Counted from the first letter of the stretch, positions 19,231 to 28,854 are shown. The stretch: DNA of 64,000 bases from Oxalobacteraceae bacterium (GCA_021298975.1 JAJTGC010000006.1:50414-114413); one strand, 5' to 3'. The notes: generated by a model from the sequence alone, not told the origin. Translations and numbers: made by a program.

Positions 19231-20195
19231 GCGTGCGTGGCTGATTGAGGAAAGCCGTGCGAACGATATATCGCACCTGCCTTCGTGATGCACAACACAT
19301 CCACGCCCGGCCATGATGCGGCCAACGCCAGCGATTTTTCCGACCCCAGCACCATGCAGGCGGTTGACAGGCCATCGGCCAGCAAGCCTGACGGCGCCAG
19401 CACACTGACGGCAGCCAGCTCGGTGGGTGATGTGCCCGTATGCGGGTTCACAATATGATGCTGCGAAAAATCTTCGCTGAAGCGAGTCGCATAATCACCC
19501 GAACTGGCAAGGCAGCGACCGTCTGCCGGGAGTCGGTGTGCGAACCGGGTTTCATCACGCGGGTCACGCACGGCGAGCGACCATGGGTCACCGGCTTCGT
19601 TGTTGCCGAGGCTGGCGAGTTCACCCGTATCCAGCAGCGCATGACGAATGCCATGACGCTTGAGCGCCGCAAGCGCCTGATCGGCACCATAACCTTGAGC
19701 GATACCATTCAGGGTGATCGCCATACCGGTGTCACGCAATCGCAGCTCGTGATCGCTGACATCCAATTTGTGCCAGTCGACCCGTGCCAAGGCTTTTGAC
19801 ACCGGTTGCTGCGCATTCGCGGCATGCCACAGCGGCTGCACCGTCACATCAAAAGCACCCTCAGTCAGCTTTGACAGATGTTGGGCAGATTTGAGTACCT
19901 TTACCAAACGAGGATCGGGCTGACTCAGCCGTCCGTCGTGGTTCAGACGCCCGACCTCGCTGTCGGTGCGATACACACTCATCAGTGCATCCACTTGGCG
20001 CACGGCAGTCAATGCAGAGGACAGTGCTGCGCGCGCGACCGTTTCATTTTCATGCAACACGGTGATCGATACGGTCGTGCCAAACACGATCCCGGCATCG
20101 GTATACGCGCGCAGTTGGGGTGCGCGCAGCCAGAGACCGCTTGCGCCCAGTACCGGCAAACCCAGCATGGCGGTCAGTACCGTGCGTCGTTTCAT
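19227..20195 (-). CDS. apbE: ApbE-type FAD:protein FMN transferase
   Basis: A 322-aa protein starting MKRRTVLTAMLGLPVLGASG, a twin-arginine or lipoprotein-like export signal. ApbE features are GAFDVTVQPLW, NGIAQGYGADQ (flavin binding) and the terminal LADGLSTACMVLG. It covalently attaches FMN to Thr/Ser of exported target proteins. ATG 20195 overlaps the stop of the NosR-like gene by four bases, and the FMN-binding domain of that protein is the obvious substrate. The longer upstream frame lies inside the neighbour and was not used. Confidence 0.9.
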   Translation of the reverse strand: MKRRTVLTAMLGLPVLGASGLWLRAPQLRAYTDAGIVFGTTVSITVLHENETVARAALSSALTAVRQVDALMSVYRTDSEVGRLNHDGRLSQPDPRLVKVLKSAQHLSKLTEGAFDVTVQPLWHAANAQQPVSKALARVDWHKLDVSDHELRLRDTGMAITLNGIAQGYGADQALAALKRHGIRHALLDTGELASLGNNEAGDPWSLAVRDPRDETRFAHRLPADGRCLASSGDYATRFSEDFSQHHIVNPHTGTSPTELAAVSVLAPSGLLADGLSTACMVLGSEKSLALAASWPGVDVLCITKAGAIYRSHGFPQSATHA

Positions 20196-22297
20196 CGTGC
20201 CTCCAGCGCCGGTTGAACCGGACGAATCGGTATGGTCACGCCGCGCTTGATTTGCAGGATGCGCGGGGCGCACTGCGTCTCGCTGTGATAAATCACCACG
20301 CAATCCATGCACTGAAAGCATTCGGCGTAGTCAATCTCGCCGGTAGGGCGTATGGCCTGATAGTCGCAGCGATGACGGCAGGTTTGGCAGGGCGTGCCGC
20401 ATTCAGCACGACGTGGCAGCCATTTGAGCAACTGGAGCTTGCCCAGAATCGCGAGTCCAGCACCGAACGGACAGAGGTAGCGACAGAAAAATTTGTAGAC
20501 CAGTGCGCTGGCCAGCACCATCGCCAGTGCATACGCCACGAAGGGCCAGGCGCGCACAAAATACAAAGTAATGCCTGTTTTGAAAGGTTCAATTTCCACC
20601 AGACTGTCGGCGACTTCCGGTGCAAACCAGGCCGAGAGCAGTATGGATGCCAGCACGACGTATTTGATTTTTTTAAGTTTTGCATCGGTCGATCGTCGCA
20701 GTTTGATTTGCGGAATCCGGAGCAACCGCGCCAGTCGCGAAACCAGCTCCTGCAAAGCACCGAAAGGACACAGCCAGCCACAAAAAGTCGCGCGGCCCCA
20801 GAGAAAAAATGTGATCGCCACGAAGGTCCACAGGCAGACGGTCATCGGGTCATACAGGAAGAAACTCAGGCTGCGGCTTTCTTTCAGTGATTGCACGACA
20901 CCGGTCAGGTTGACGATCGAAAGCTGGCCCTGCGCATACCAGCCAATAAAGCCCAGCGTAAATGTCAGAAAGCCGATGCGTATGACAGTAAAGCGGCGTG
21001 CGTTGGCGGTCAGCCATCGCTGCTGCAGCAATAGCACGCTGAGTATCAGCAAAGCGACGGCAAGCACTGCCAGATCGATGGTTCGTTGCTGCCAAATGCT
21101 GACCCAGGTCTTGTTGTCGCCAGCGGGTATATCGTAAAAGCGTTCCGGTATCTCGATGCGATAAACGAAGGACTGACGAATGATCTCAGGGTAGACCATG
21201 CCCTTTTCACGTTTCGTGTCCAGGCTCAGTTCCAGAGGCTTGGATAAATCCAGTCCGGTTTGGGCAATCACCCGAAACACTTTCATGGTCTCGGGCGAAA
21301 GTGGTGTGCCATCTGCCAGCTGCAACTCCAGATCCAGATCGCGCATTTCAATCGGCAGGCCACTTTGCTTGAGTGACAGCCTTTCCGGTGACGTGCCAGC
21401 TTTGAAATCTTCGGGGGTAATGGAATAGCGACCACCCCACATCACCAGAATGGCATGGTCGCCTTTTTCCAGTCGCCCCGACAGGCGCTCCCAGCTCGCT
21501 GCATCCAGCAGGTTTTTGCCTATGCTGGGTACCGACACGAGTGCACTGTAGAGATCAATGAACATGCCATCGGGGTCGGCATTACCCTCGGTATCCAGTC
21601 CTTCGCCCGGCGTGCCGGCGTAGGCTTTTTCTACCTCGCGATTGGCCAGTGCCAAATGCGCGATCAGATTTTTCCCGAACAACTGAGCGCCTGTGAGCGT
21701 CTCAAAATAATCCGCTTTCACGCGCGCGATCTGATCAGGATCGTGGCTGCCGGAGAAGCCAAGTTTTTTGCGAGCCACCGCCAGTGACGAGGTCAGCAAG
21801 GTCTGATTGATGATGCGTACCGAAGCTGTTGCTTTCGATACCCCATCGATGCGCACATTGTTACCATCCATCCGCGATTTTTGTCGCGTGCCAGTTTCAA
21901 TCGTGATGTTTTGAGTGAGTGACAGACCCTTGTACTGATTCACGAAATTGATCAGGGGTTGTGGGCCGTAGCCTTCCAAAAAGACAGGCTCATGATGCGA
22001 GACCACTTGCACATCCATGAAGTTGCCCTTGGCATCCAGCGCCACCAGTAAATTGATGGGGGCGCCAGCGAAGCCGGGCAGAGAGACGAAGTCAATCGAT
22101 TCGTAGACATAGCCGATCAGCTCGGTCGACGTCATTTCTTGCTTGAAGATAGGCCAGACCGGTAATTCGGTGTCTTTGTCGCCGACGATATAGGGCGAGG
22201 GGAATTTCTGCGACAGCGTGGCTTTCGTCATCACCCCCGCCTGTGCGCTCTGGAAGAGCGCACACAAGAGCAGCAGTGCAACGAACAGCGGGCGCAT
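20192..22297 (-). CDS. NosR/NirI-like FMN and Fe-S membrane protein
   Basis: The 701-aa protein has a signal peptide (to about residue 20) and a periplasmic FMN-bind domain with a likely flavinylation site, DGVSKATAS, around Thr157. About five TM helices and two NapH-like polyferredoxin motifs follow (CGWLCPFGALQE, CRYLCPFGAGLA). The C-terminus has cysteine clusters CGTPCQTCRHRC and CFQCMDC. NosR proteins move electrons across the inner membrane to periplasmic targets. No nos genes are present; it sits in a PQQ alcohol-oxidation operon, so its electrons probably serve that system or FMN-dependent maturation. Confidence 0.85.
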   Translation of the reverse strand: MRPLFVALLLLCALFQSAQAGVMTKATLSQKFPSPYIVGDKDTELPVWPIFKQEMTSTELIGYVYESIDFVSLPGFAGAPINLLVALDAKGNFMDVQVVSHHEPVFLEGYGPQPLINFVNQYKGLSLTQNITIETGTRQKSRMDGNNVRIDGVSKATASVRIINQTLLTSSLAVARKKLGFSGSHDPDQIARVKADYFETLTGAQLFGKNLIAHLALANREVEKAYAGTPGEGLDTEGNADPDGMFIDLYSALVSVPSIGKNLLDAASWERLSGRLEKGDHAILVMWGGRYSITPEDFKAGTSPERLSLKQSGLPIEMRDLDLELQLADGTPLSPETMKVFRVIAQTGLDLSKPLELSLDTKREKGMVYPEIIRQSFVYRIEIPERFYDIPAGDNKTWVSIWQQRTIDLAVLAVALLILSVLLLQQRWLTANARRFTVIRIGFLTFTLGFIGWYAQGQLSIVNLTGVVQSLKESRSLSFFLYDPMTVCLWTFVAITFFLWGRATFCGWLCPFGALQELVSRLARLLRIPQIKLRRSTDAKLKKIKYVVLASILLSAWFAPEVADSLVEIEPFKTGITLYFVRAWPFVAYALAMVLASALVYKFFCRYLCPFGAGLAILGKLQLLKWLPRRAECGTPCQTCRHRCDYQAIRPTGEIDYAECFQCMDCVVIYHSETQCAPRILQIKRGVTIPIRPVQPALEAR

Positions 22298-22319
22298 GTG
22301 CTACACGAATGCCTTGTGA

Positions 22320-23144
22320 TTAAGGTTTGACAGAGCGCACGCCGTGTTTGGCAAAAAGTGCGGCCATTTCACCGGATTCGAACATGCCGTTGATTGCCGC
22401 TTGCAGCAGGTTGGCCAGTTCGGTGTTGTCTTTGATGACTGCCATGCCAGTCACCCAGCCTTTGCGGGGCAGACGTTCAAACGGTGCTTCGGTCACTTCA
22501 ATTTGTTTGTCGTCACGAATGATCGATTCGATTTCCGAGCGCGTTGCAACGACAGCATCGAGTTCGCCTGCTTTGAGTTTTTCCAGTGCTTCGGCAGGTG
22601 TGAGGAAAATCTGCACGTTATTACGCAGACTCGCATCGCCCAGCAGCACCATCGCGGAGATCGATACTTTTTCAGCGCCAAGCCGTTTGCCTACCAGCGA
22701 TTCAGCGCTCTTCAGATCAGGAATGTTTTTCAGGCTGCGTGCCAGCCGGATCGTGTCGCGGTAGTAGGGCGCAAAAATCTCAACCTTGTCATTTTTTTGC
22801 ATTACCGCACGATCGACCGGCACATGCATCATCACATCGGCCGGCCCAAAGCCGAGGTAATGGCCTTTCCAGACCATGTTGCGCAAATCATCGTCGATGT
22901 TTTCGCCGGCGGGGAAGGGAATGAAAGTTGCCTTGAGTCCCAGCTTTTTCGCCAGTGCCTCGGCCAGATCGACATCAATGCCGCCAGCCTTGCCGGAAAA
23001 AGGTGCAAAGTCCTCGTAAACAGCGAAAGAGAGTTTGCCGCTGGTGCGAATTTTTTCCATATCGGCCAGTGCGGCGCCGTGGAAAACCATGAAAAGGCTG
23101 GTGAGCAGCCAGATGATGAGGCTGCGCGTAGTAAAGCGATACAT
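22320..23144 (-). CDS. MoxJ/XoxJ-like periplasmic binding protein
   Basis: This 274-aa solute-binding family 3 protein has a signal peptide ending at about ALA (residue 27), then IRTSGKLSFAVYEDFAPFS and the GIDVDLAEALAKKLG core. It resembles the quinoprotein-dehydrogenase-associated binding proteins (MoxJ/XoxJ type) encoded beside methanol and ethanol PQQ dehydrogenases. These are thought to help activate the dehydrogenase rather than to import a solute. Its place between the cytochrome and NosR-like genes in a PQQ locus supports that reading. Confidence 0.82.
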   Translation of the reverse strand: MYRFTTRSLIIWLLTSLFMVFHGAALADMEKIRTSGKLSFAVYEDFAPFSGKAGGIDVDLAEALAKKLGLKATFIPFPAGENIDDDLRNMVWKGHYLGFGPADVMMHVPVDRAVMQKNDKVEIFAPYYRDTIRLARSLKNIPDLKSAESLVGKRLGAEKVSISAMVLLGDASLRNNVQIFLTPAEALEKLKAGELDAVVATRSEIESIIRDDKQIEVTEAPFERLPRKGWVTGMAVIKDNTELANLLQAAINGMFESGEMAALFAKHGVRSVKP

Positions 23145-23241
23145 TCTTGTCCCCTGGCGTGCGCCTGGTGAATGGCGCTTTTTTAATTGACCGAATCATA
23201 CACGGCGACGCTTGACACAAGCGCCGCCTTCATTGCACGTC

Positions 23242-23715
23242 TCAGGGTTTTTTTTCGCGACGTGTTTCGAGGTAGGCTTTGATCGCCCAAACCGCTTCCT
23301 GCTGCAGGATGGCGTCGAACGGCGGCATGTAGACCGCACCATTACGCACACGGCCTTTGCGAACCGTCGTTGCATAGTATTCGTCGTTTTCTTTGATGCA
23401 GGCTGCTTTGCGGTTTGCTGGCTGCGTCATGCAATCGCGATCCAGCAAGCGCAAGTCCGGAGCGATGCCACCCGAAATCGCTTCGATGCCGTGGCAGCGA
23501 GCACAGTTTTGCGCATAAGCCGAGGTGCCGACGCTAATGGCCGCCGCATTGCCGCGGTAAGGGTTTTCGGCAGACCATGTGTCACCCAGCGTGGGCAGGC
23601 TCGTGGTGTCAACGGCTTGGGGCGTGACATCGCCGTGCGCGAGCGCAGACACACAAAAAAGAAGGGCGGCGGTGGCGCCGAGGCCGCGTATGGCGAGGCG
23701 ATTGAACAGCTTCAT
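23242..23715 (-). CDS. PedF-like periplasmic cytochrome c
   Basis: A 157-aa monohaem cytochrome c with a signal peptide ending ALA, haem site CARCH and a distal Met in AVYMPPFDAIL. Two extra cysteines (DRDCMTQPANRKAAC) could form a disulfide. The pattern matches cytochrome c550 PedF, the electron acceptor of PQQ ethanol dehydrogenases. It is the first gene of the operon pedF-moxJ-nosR-apbE and has a near-consensus sigma-54 promoter about 43 bp upstream. A GGAG site precedes ATG 23715. Confidence 0.87.
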   Translation of the reverse strand: MKLFNRLAIRGLGATAALLFCVSALAHGDVTPQAVDTTSLPTLGDTWSAENPYRGNAAAISVGTSAYAQNCARCHGIEAISGGIAPDLRLLDRDCMTQPANRKAACIKENDEYYATTVRKGRVRNGAVYMPPFDAILQQEAVWAIKAYLETRREKKP

Positions 23716-23757
23716 GAGACAAACTCCGGAGTCGGTTGGTTGAACGGCCTAAGCGAC

Positions 23758-23773
23758 CGCAATAGCCGTGCCA
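23758..23773 (-). promoter_or_regulatory. Sigma-54 (-24/-12) promoter for cytochrome operon
   Basis: On the minus strand the sequence reads TGGCAC-GGCTA-TTGCG, with invariant GG and GC at the correct spacing. The start of transcription would be near 23747, about 30 bp before the cytochrome ATG. A sigma-54 activator is encoded divergently from the same spacer. Confidence 0.85.
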
Positions 23774-23893
23774 TGTGGCAAGTCAAGCCAAAACAGGCCG
23801 AAGATCAGACTTTTGCTTCAGAACGGAACAAGTGCTACATTCCACAAAGCAAGAACGATAAAAAAAGAGACAACAGGGCAGACGGGACGAGAC

Positions 23894-25918
23894 ATGACTC
23901 AGGCAGTAAATCCCCAATCCGGGGACGGCGCAGCATCGGTGAACGCTTCCGGCCTGATCTTGCCGGATAAGCAATTTTCTCCCGCGGGCATATTTCATGC
24001 CTCGGAGCAGGCTGTCATGATTGAGGAATCTCACCGCCGCTCGGCGTCATTTGGTCTGGCGCCCGAATCCCGGCCGGACTATTCGCCCATACAGAAAGCA
24101 GATCTCGTCAGCAAGGTCGATGAGAACCGCGGACTGTGCAGCCATGCGCTGCCGGTGATGGAGACCCTGTACGAGCAGATTGTGAACACGCACAGCATGG
24201 TCATTTTGACCGATGCGCAGGGCACGATCCTGCACGCGATGGGCGATGATGATTTTCTGGAGAAGGCCGATCGCGTGGCCTTGTGCGCCGGAGTTGCCTG
24301 GTCAGAGCAGAGCAAGGGCACCAATGCCATTGGTACCGCGATCGCCGAGCAGGCGCCCACCCTCGTGCATGCGGACCAGCATTATCTGACTGTTAATCAT
24401 TTTCTGACCTGTTCGGCTGCGCCGATCATCGATCATCAGGGGCGTCTGATTGGTGTGCTTGATGTCACCGGCGACCAGCGCAGTTTTCACAAGCACACCA
24501 TGGCGTTGGTGCGCATGTCGGCCCAGATGATAGAGAACCAATTGTTCTCGGCCGCCTTCGATGACTCCATCACCCTGCATTTTCATAGCCGTCCCGAATT
24601 TATTGGCACCTTGATGGAGGGTATCGCCTCATTTTCGATGTCTGGCCGCTTCCTGTCGGCCAATCGCAGCGGCCTGTTTCAGCTGGGGCTGCCGTTGTCG
24701 GCGCTGCAGACGCACACCTTCAGTTCACTGTTTGGGATGCCGGTGTCGGCGCTGTTCGATCACTACCGCACCAGCATGCCCACGCTGCTCGACCTGTGCC
24801 TGCATACGGGTGTGCGGGTGTCCGCTCGGGCCGAATTGAGGCCGGCGAGTCTGTTTTTTCAGTCAAAAAGCCAGCTTAAGGAAGAGGCGCCGCGGCGCGC
24901 CGAGCGACCCGCGGCGGGTCGCGTGGGCGCGCGTGACGAAGCCACGCGTCAGCAACGACTCTCGAGTTTGCACTACCTCGATACGGGTGATGAAAAAGTT
25001 GCCGCGATCATTCACAAAGTCAATCTGGTCATGGGTCGGGATATCCCCATTCTCATCACGGGTGAGACGGGTACTGGCAAGGAATTGCTTGCGCAGGCCA
25101 TACACAATGATTCTCCGCGTGCCAATAGTCCTTTTGTTGCCGTCAACTGTGCATCGATTCCCGAAAGTCTGATCGAATCAGAATTGTTTGGTTATGAAGA
25201 CGGCGCATTTACCGGCGCTCGTAAAAAAGGCAGTACCGGCAAGATACTTCAGGCGAATGGCGGTTCACTGTTCCTCGATGAGATCGGTGACATGCCACTC
25301 GGATTGCAAGCACGGTTGTTGCGTGTGCTGCAGGAGCGGTTAGTCATGCCCTTAGGTAGCAATAAATCCATTCCGGTGAATGTGGCCCTGATCTGTGCGA
25401 CCAATCGCAACTTGCGCGACATGATTGCAAAAGCGCAGTTCCGCGAAGACTTGTATTACCGGCTGAATGGCCTGGTGGTTCGTCTGCCGCCTTTGCGCGA
25501 GCGCAGCGATTTGGATGTCGTCATTCATCGTTTGTTGGCCGCAGAAGCCAGTGGCGAACCGCCCAAGGTATCGCCCGAAGTGATGGCCTTGTTCAAGCGC
25601 CACAACTGGCCGGGTAACTTCCGCCAGCTGACCAATTTGCTGCGTACCGCCATCGTCATGGCAGGATCCTCGCGCGAAGTAAAAATCGAGCATCTGCCCG
25701 AGGATTTTCTTGATGATGTCGGTCAGCTGCCCATTGCGACAGGCATCGTGCCGCAAAGCGAGGTGAGGACAGTGATCGCTGGCGGTAATGTCCGACTGGA
25801 AGACGTGGAATTGCTGACGATACAAAAATCTCTCGATGAGCATCGCGGGAATGTCTCTGCGGCTGCGCGCGCGTTGGGCGTGTCACGCAACACCATTTAT
25901 CGCAAGCTGCAGAGATAG
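23894..25918 (+). CDS. AcoR-like sigma-54-dependent transcriptional activator
   Basis: The 674-aa regulator has an N-terminal GAF-like sensory region (about residues 40-330) and an AAA+ domain with Walker A GETGTGKE, the sigma-54 contact loop GAFTGA, and GGSLFLDEIGDMP. It ends with a Fis-type helix-turn-helix (NVSAAARALGVSRNTIYRKL). The pattern matches AcoR/AdhR-type activators of alcohol oxidation genes. ATG 23894 is chosen because the upstream extension is compositionally unlike a protein start. It is transcribed divergently from the sigma-54-promoted cytochrome operon and is the likely activator of that promoter and of the dehydrogenase. Confidence 0.9.
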   Translation: MTQAVNPQSGDGAASVNASGLILPDKQFSPAGIFHASEQAVMIEESHRRSASFGLAPESRPDYSPIQKADLVSKVDENRGLCSHALPVMETLYEQIVNTHSMVILTDAQGTILHAMGDDDFLEKADRVALCAGVAWSEQSKGTNAIGTAIAEQAPTLVHADQHYLTVNHFLTCSAAPIIDHQGRLIGVLDVTGDQRSFHKHTMALVRMSAQMIENQLFSAAFDDSITLHFHSRPEFIGTLMEGIASFSMSGRFLSANRSGLFQLGLPLSALQTHTFSSLFGMPVSALFDHYRTSMPTLLDLCLHTGVRVSARAELRPASLFFQSKSQLKEEAPRRAERPAAGRVGARDEATRQQRLSSLHYLDTGDEKVAAIIHKVNLVMGRDIPILITGETGTGKELLAQAIHNDSPRANSPFVAVNCASIPESLIESELFGYEDGAFTGARKKGSTGKILQANGGSLFLDEIGDMPLGLQARLLRVLQERLVMPLGSNKSIPVNVALICATNRNLRDMIAKAQFREDLYYRLNGLVVRLPPLRERSDLDVVIHRLLAAEASGEPPKVSPEVMALFKRHNWPGNFRQLTNLLRTAIVMAGSSREVKIEHLPEDFLDDVGQLPIATGIVPQSEVRTVIAGGNVRLEDVELLTIQKSLDEHRGNVSAAARALGVSRNTIYRKLQR

Positions 25919-25973
25919 CGGCGGCATCAGACTGAAACGGGCATGAGTGATGGCTCGTTGCCGGTTTTCCGTT

Positions 25974-26909
25974 TCAGGGTGATGCTTGCAGCGCCAGCAC
26001 GGCCTCGCGCAGTGCAGACGCAATCAAGGGATCGGCGGGTGTGTGTCCACCGCGGACCACCCAATCCAGGCGCGCGTGAGGCATCAGCTTGGCCAGACGT
26101 GCCGCATTTTCAGGCGGGCAGACCAGATCATGGCTGCCATGCACGATCACCGTGGGCGTGTTGGCGAGTGCTTTTGCCGCCTTGAGCACATCGGCTTCGC
26201 CGGTGAAGCACGCATTGAGCAGGTAATGCGCTTGCAACCGGTACTTGCCTATCGTGCGTGCCGAGGCTCTGGATGGTGCCGCGGGTAGCGTCAGTTTGCC
26301 CGACATCGCTTGCATGATCGCTTCTTCATAAGCACCCCAGCGCGTGGCGGCTTCCTCCGCTTCTTGTTCTGACCCTTTCAGCAGTTGTGTGCCGAGTGTG
26401 GCGAGCACCTGCTGTTGTTGTTCTTCACTCCAGCCGAGGGTCATCTGTTCCCATGCTAGCGGCGCCATCGCGCGCAGCGATTGAAAAAACCAATTCAGTT
26501 CGCGCTGACTGGCGAGAAAGCTACCCCGTAAAACCATCGCGCGAATGCGATGTGCATGCTGTGCCGCGTAGAGCAGCGCTAGCGTCGCACCCCATGACCC
26601 GCCGACCACCATCCATCGTTCAATGCCCAGTCGCTCGCGAATCATCTCGATATCAGCGACCAGTTTTGTGCTGTCATTGTTGATAATTTCGCCATGCGGT
26701 TGAGATTGTCCGGCGCCGCGCTGATCAAACAGCACCACACGCTGTCGCGAGAGGTCAAACCATTCCAGCACCGAAGGCTGGGTACCACTGCCGGGGCCGC
26801 CGTGCAAGACCACCGCTGCGGGTGCGTCGGTTTGGCCGTACTGGGCCACAAATAAGGTGTGACCATCGCCGGTGGGCAGGTTTTGTTGGTCGAACGGTGT
26901 CACGGACAT
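25974..26909 (-). CDS. pip: Proline iminopeptidase-like alpha/beta hydrolase
   Basis: A 311-aa alpha/beta hydrolase of the S33 type: oxyanion HGGPGSG, nucleophile elbow GGSWGATLAL, acid in HGSHDLVCPP and catalytic His in RGGHTPAD. Prolyl aminopeptidases remove N-terminal Pro from peptides in the cytoplasm. Length and start fit. It is convergent with the sigma-54 activator and has no clear link to the PQQ genes, although a peptidase near pqqBCDE, which lacks a pqqF, could in principle trim PqqA. A weak inverted repeat (CTGAAACGG / CCGTTTCAG) lies at its 3' end. Confidence 0.85.
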   Translation of the reverse strand: MSVTPFDQQNLPTGDGHTLFVAQYGQTDAPAAVVLHGGPGSGTQPSVLEWFDLSRQRVVLFDQRGAGQSQPHGEIINNDSTKLVADIEMIRERLGIERWMVVGGSWGATLALLYAAQHAHRIRAMVLRGSFLASQRELNWFFQSLRAMAPLAWEQMTLGWSEEQQQQVLATLGTQLLKGSEQEAEEAATRWGAYEEAIMQAMSGKLTLPAAPSRASARTIGKYRLQAHYLLNACFTGEADVLKAAKALANTPTVIVHGSHDLVCPPENAARLAKLMPHARLDWVVRGGHTPADPLIASALREAVLALQASP

Positions 26910-27049
26910 GAATTTTCCCGGGCAGGCTTTGGGCTAGAATGAGGCCAATAAATAACACAAGAGACCAGTTTCGCCCCAACGCAATTTTCTGAAAAACCTT
27001 GCGTGATGCGCGTAAAGCGCTGTTTTCAAAGGGGCGACAGGAGATGACA

Positions 27050-27187
27050 ATGCCTACCTGCTTTTCCGGCCTGATGGTTTCAGCCGGTTTTCTACCCCGC
27101 TTTCCTGCGCAGGCAACGAGCGGTATTTGCATCAACGGCCTCGAGTGCGTTAAAAATTACGCATTCCCGGCTAAGCACAACACTTAA
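27050..27187 (+). CDS. Candidate atypical PqqA precursor peptide
   Basis: A 45-aa frame ends 18 bp before pqqB and has an AGGAG site six bases before ATG 27050. Its C-terminal part, ICINGLECVKNYAFPAKHNT, resembles Methylobacterium-type PqqA (ICVGMEVTSY), where Glu and Tyr are fused into PQQ. Here Glu and Tyr are separated by four residues (ECVKNY), not the usual three. No other frame in this spacer offers E-x3-Y. It is thus either a divergent PqqA or an unrelated small peptide. No pqqA of standard form exists elsewhere in the window. Confidence 0.45.
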   Translation: MPTCFSGLMVSAGFLPRFPAQATSGICINGLECVKNYAFPAKHNT

Positions 27188-27205
27188 CAGTACCTCCTGA
27201 AAATC

Positions 27206-28138
27206 ATGAAAATTCTTGTTTTGGGTTCTGCTGCGGGCGGTGGTTTCCCGCAATGGAATTGCAATTGCACCAACTGTGCTGGCGTTCGCAAAGGCAGCAT
27301 CAATGCCAAAGCGCGCACGCAGTCATCGATTGCGGTATCGGCCAATGGCACCGACTGGGTACTGATCAACGCGTCGCCGGACATTCTTTTCCAACTGCGC
27401 TCCAATCCTGCGCTGCAGCCTGCGCGCGCCATACGTGATTCAGGTATTGCTGCAGTGATGGTGATGGATGCACAAATTGATCACATCACCGGGTTGCTGA
27501 TGCTGCGCGAAGGTAAAAAGAAGCTCAATCTTTATTGCACTGATTCGGTCTGGGACGATTTGAATCACGGGCTGCCACTGGCCAAAGTGTTGTCGCATTA
27601 TTGTGGTGTCGAGCATCACCAGATTAACGGACTGTCTGCAGACCAGACGCGTTTCGCACCGATTGAAGTGCCCGGCATTGCAGGTATTCGCTTTCATCCG
27701 ATGCCATTGAAGAGCAAGGCGCCGCCGTATTCGCCGCATCGCGCCAATCCTCAGCCCGGTGACAACAACGGGCTGCTGATTGAAAATACCGAGACCGGCA
27801 AGACGCTGTTTTATGCGCCGGGCCTCGGTGAAATCGAGCCGCATGTGCGGGAAGCGATGCAAAAAGCCGATTGCGTGCTGGTTGACGGCACCGTCTGGAC
27901 AGGCGACGAAATGATCACGCTGGGCCTGACGCAAAAGACAGCGGCTGACATGGGCCATCTGCAACTGTCAGGCCCCGGTGGCATGATCGAGGTACTCGAC
28001 GGTGTGGGGCAGCGCCGCAAGGTGCTTATCCATATCAATAACACCAATCCGATTTTGAACGAAGACTCGGCCGAGCACGCAGCACTTGCGAAGCACGGTA
28101 TCGAAGTCGCATTTGATGGCATGGAGATCAACGTATGA
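27206..28138 (+). CDS. pqqB: PqqB, PQQ biosynthesis metallo-hydrolase-like protein
   Basis: The 310-aa protein begins [21 protein letters not shown], the standard PqqB N-terminus with zinc-site cysteines, and keeps the metallo-beta-lactamase fold pattern ([21 protein letters not shown]). PqqB hydroxylates the tyrosine of the Glu-Tyr intermediate before PqqC acts. The family length is about 300. Its stop overlaps pqqC (ATGA), so it is coupled. Confidence 0.96.
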   Translation: MKILVLGSAAGGGFPQWNCNCTNCAGVRKGSINAKARTQSSIAVSANGTDWVLINASPDILFQLRSNPALQPARAIRDSGIAAVMVMDAQIDHITGLLMLREGKKKLNLYCTDSVWDDLNHGLPLAKVLSHYCGVEHHQINGLSADQTRFAPIEVPGIAGIRFHPMPLKSKAPPYSPHRANPQPGDNNGLLIENTETGKTLFYAPGLGEIEPHVREAMQKADCVLVDGTVWTGDEMITLGLTQKTAADMGHLQLSGPGGMIEVLDGVGQRRKVLIHINNTNPILNEDSAEHAALAKHGIEVAFDGMEINV

Positions 28139-28845
28139 ACGCACCAACCAAGATGACGGAACAGATGCCCTGGAGTCGCGAAGAGTTCGAAGAAAATCTG
28201 CGCGCCAGAGGCAAGAGCTATCACATCAACCATCCGTTCAATATTCGGATGAACAATGGCGAACTCACGCCAGATCAGATCCGCGGCTGGGTGATCAATC
28301 GCTTCTATTATCAGGTCATGATTCCTGTGAAAGATGCAGCCATCATGTCCAATTGTCCCGATCGTGAAACGCGGCGCAAGTGGATAGAGCGCATTCATGA
28401 TCACGATGGATGGGGTGACAAGCCCGGTGGCATTGAAGCCTGGACGCGTCTGGGTGAGGCGACCGGCATCTCCCGCGAAGATTTGTGGTCGCTGAAAAAA
28501 GTCGAGCCGGGTGTACGTTTTGCAGTGGATGCCTACGTCAATTTTGCGCGCAGCCGTCCGTGGCAAGAGGCGGTTTGTTCTTCACTGACCGAAATGTTTG
28601 CGCCCAAGATTCACAAGGATCGTCTGGCCAACTGGCCTACGCATTATTCGTGGGTCAAGGAAGAGGGCCTCGCTTACTTCCGCAGTCGCGTCATACTCGC
28701 CGAGCGCGACGTCGAACATGGTCTTGCCGTCACGCTCGAATATTTCACCACGCGCGAACAGCAGGAACGCGCGTTGGAGATTTTGCAATTCAAACTGGAT
28801 GTGTTGTGGGCGATTTCGGATGCTATCGAAAAAGCTTATCCCTGA
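28135..28845 (+). CDS. pqqC: PqqC, pyrroloquinoline-quinone synthase
   Basis: The 236-aa all-helical oxidase catalyses the final ring closure and eight-electron oxidation to PQQ. Typical segments are [38 protein letters not shown] and EGLAYFRSR. The length matches the family (about 235-255). Overlaps pqqB and is followed by pqqD nine bases later. Confidence 0.96.
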   Translation: MNAPTKMTEQMPWSREEFEENLRARGKSYHINHPFNIRMNNGELTPDQIRGWVINRFYYQVMIPVKDAAIMSNCPDRETRRKWIERIHDHDGWGDKPGGIEAWTRLGEATGISREDLWSLKKVEPGVRFAVDAYVNFARSRPWQEAVCSSLTEMFAPKIHKDRLANWPTHYSWVKEEGLAYFRSRVILAERDVEHGLAVTLEYFTTREQQERALEILQFKLDVLWAISDAIEKAYP

Positions 28846-28854
28846 GAGACCCTG

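Noticed and set aside
20192..22297. NosR-like gene as evidence of denitrification
   Set aside because: No nosZ, nosDFYL or other denitrification genes appear, and the operon partners belong to alcohol oxidation.
22344..23171. 275-codon plus-strand frame
   Set aside because: Antisense to the MoxJ-like gene, with no protein-like features.
25932..25977. CTGAAACGG/CCGTTTCAG inverted repeat as a terminator
   Set aside because: The loop is 28 nt and no T-run follows, so termination is not supported.
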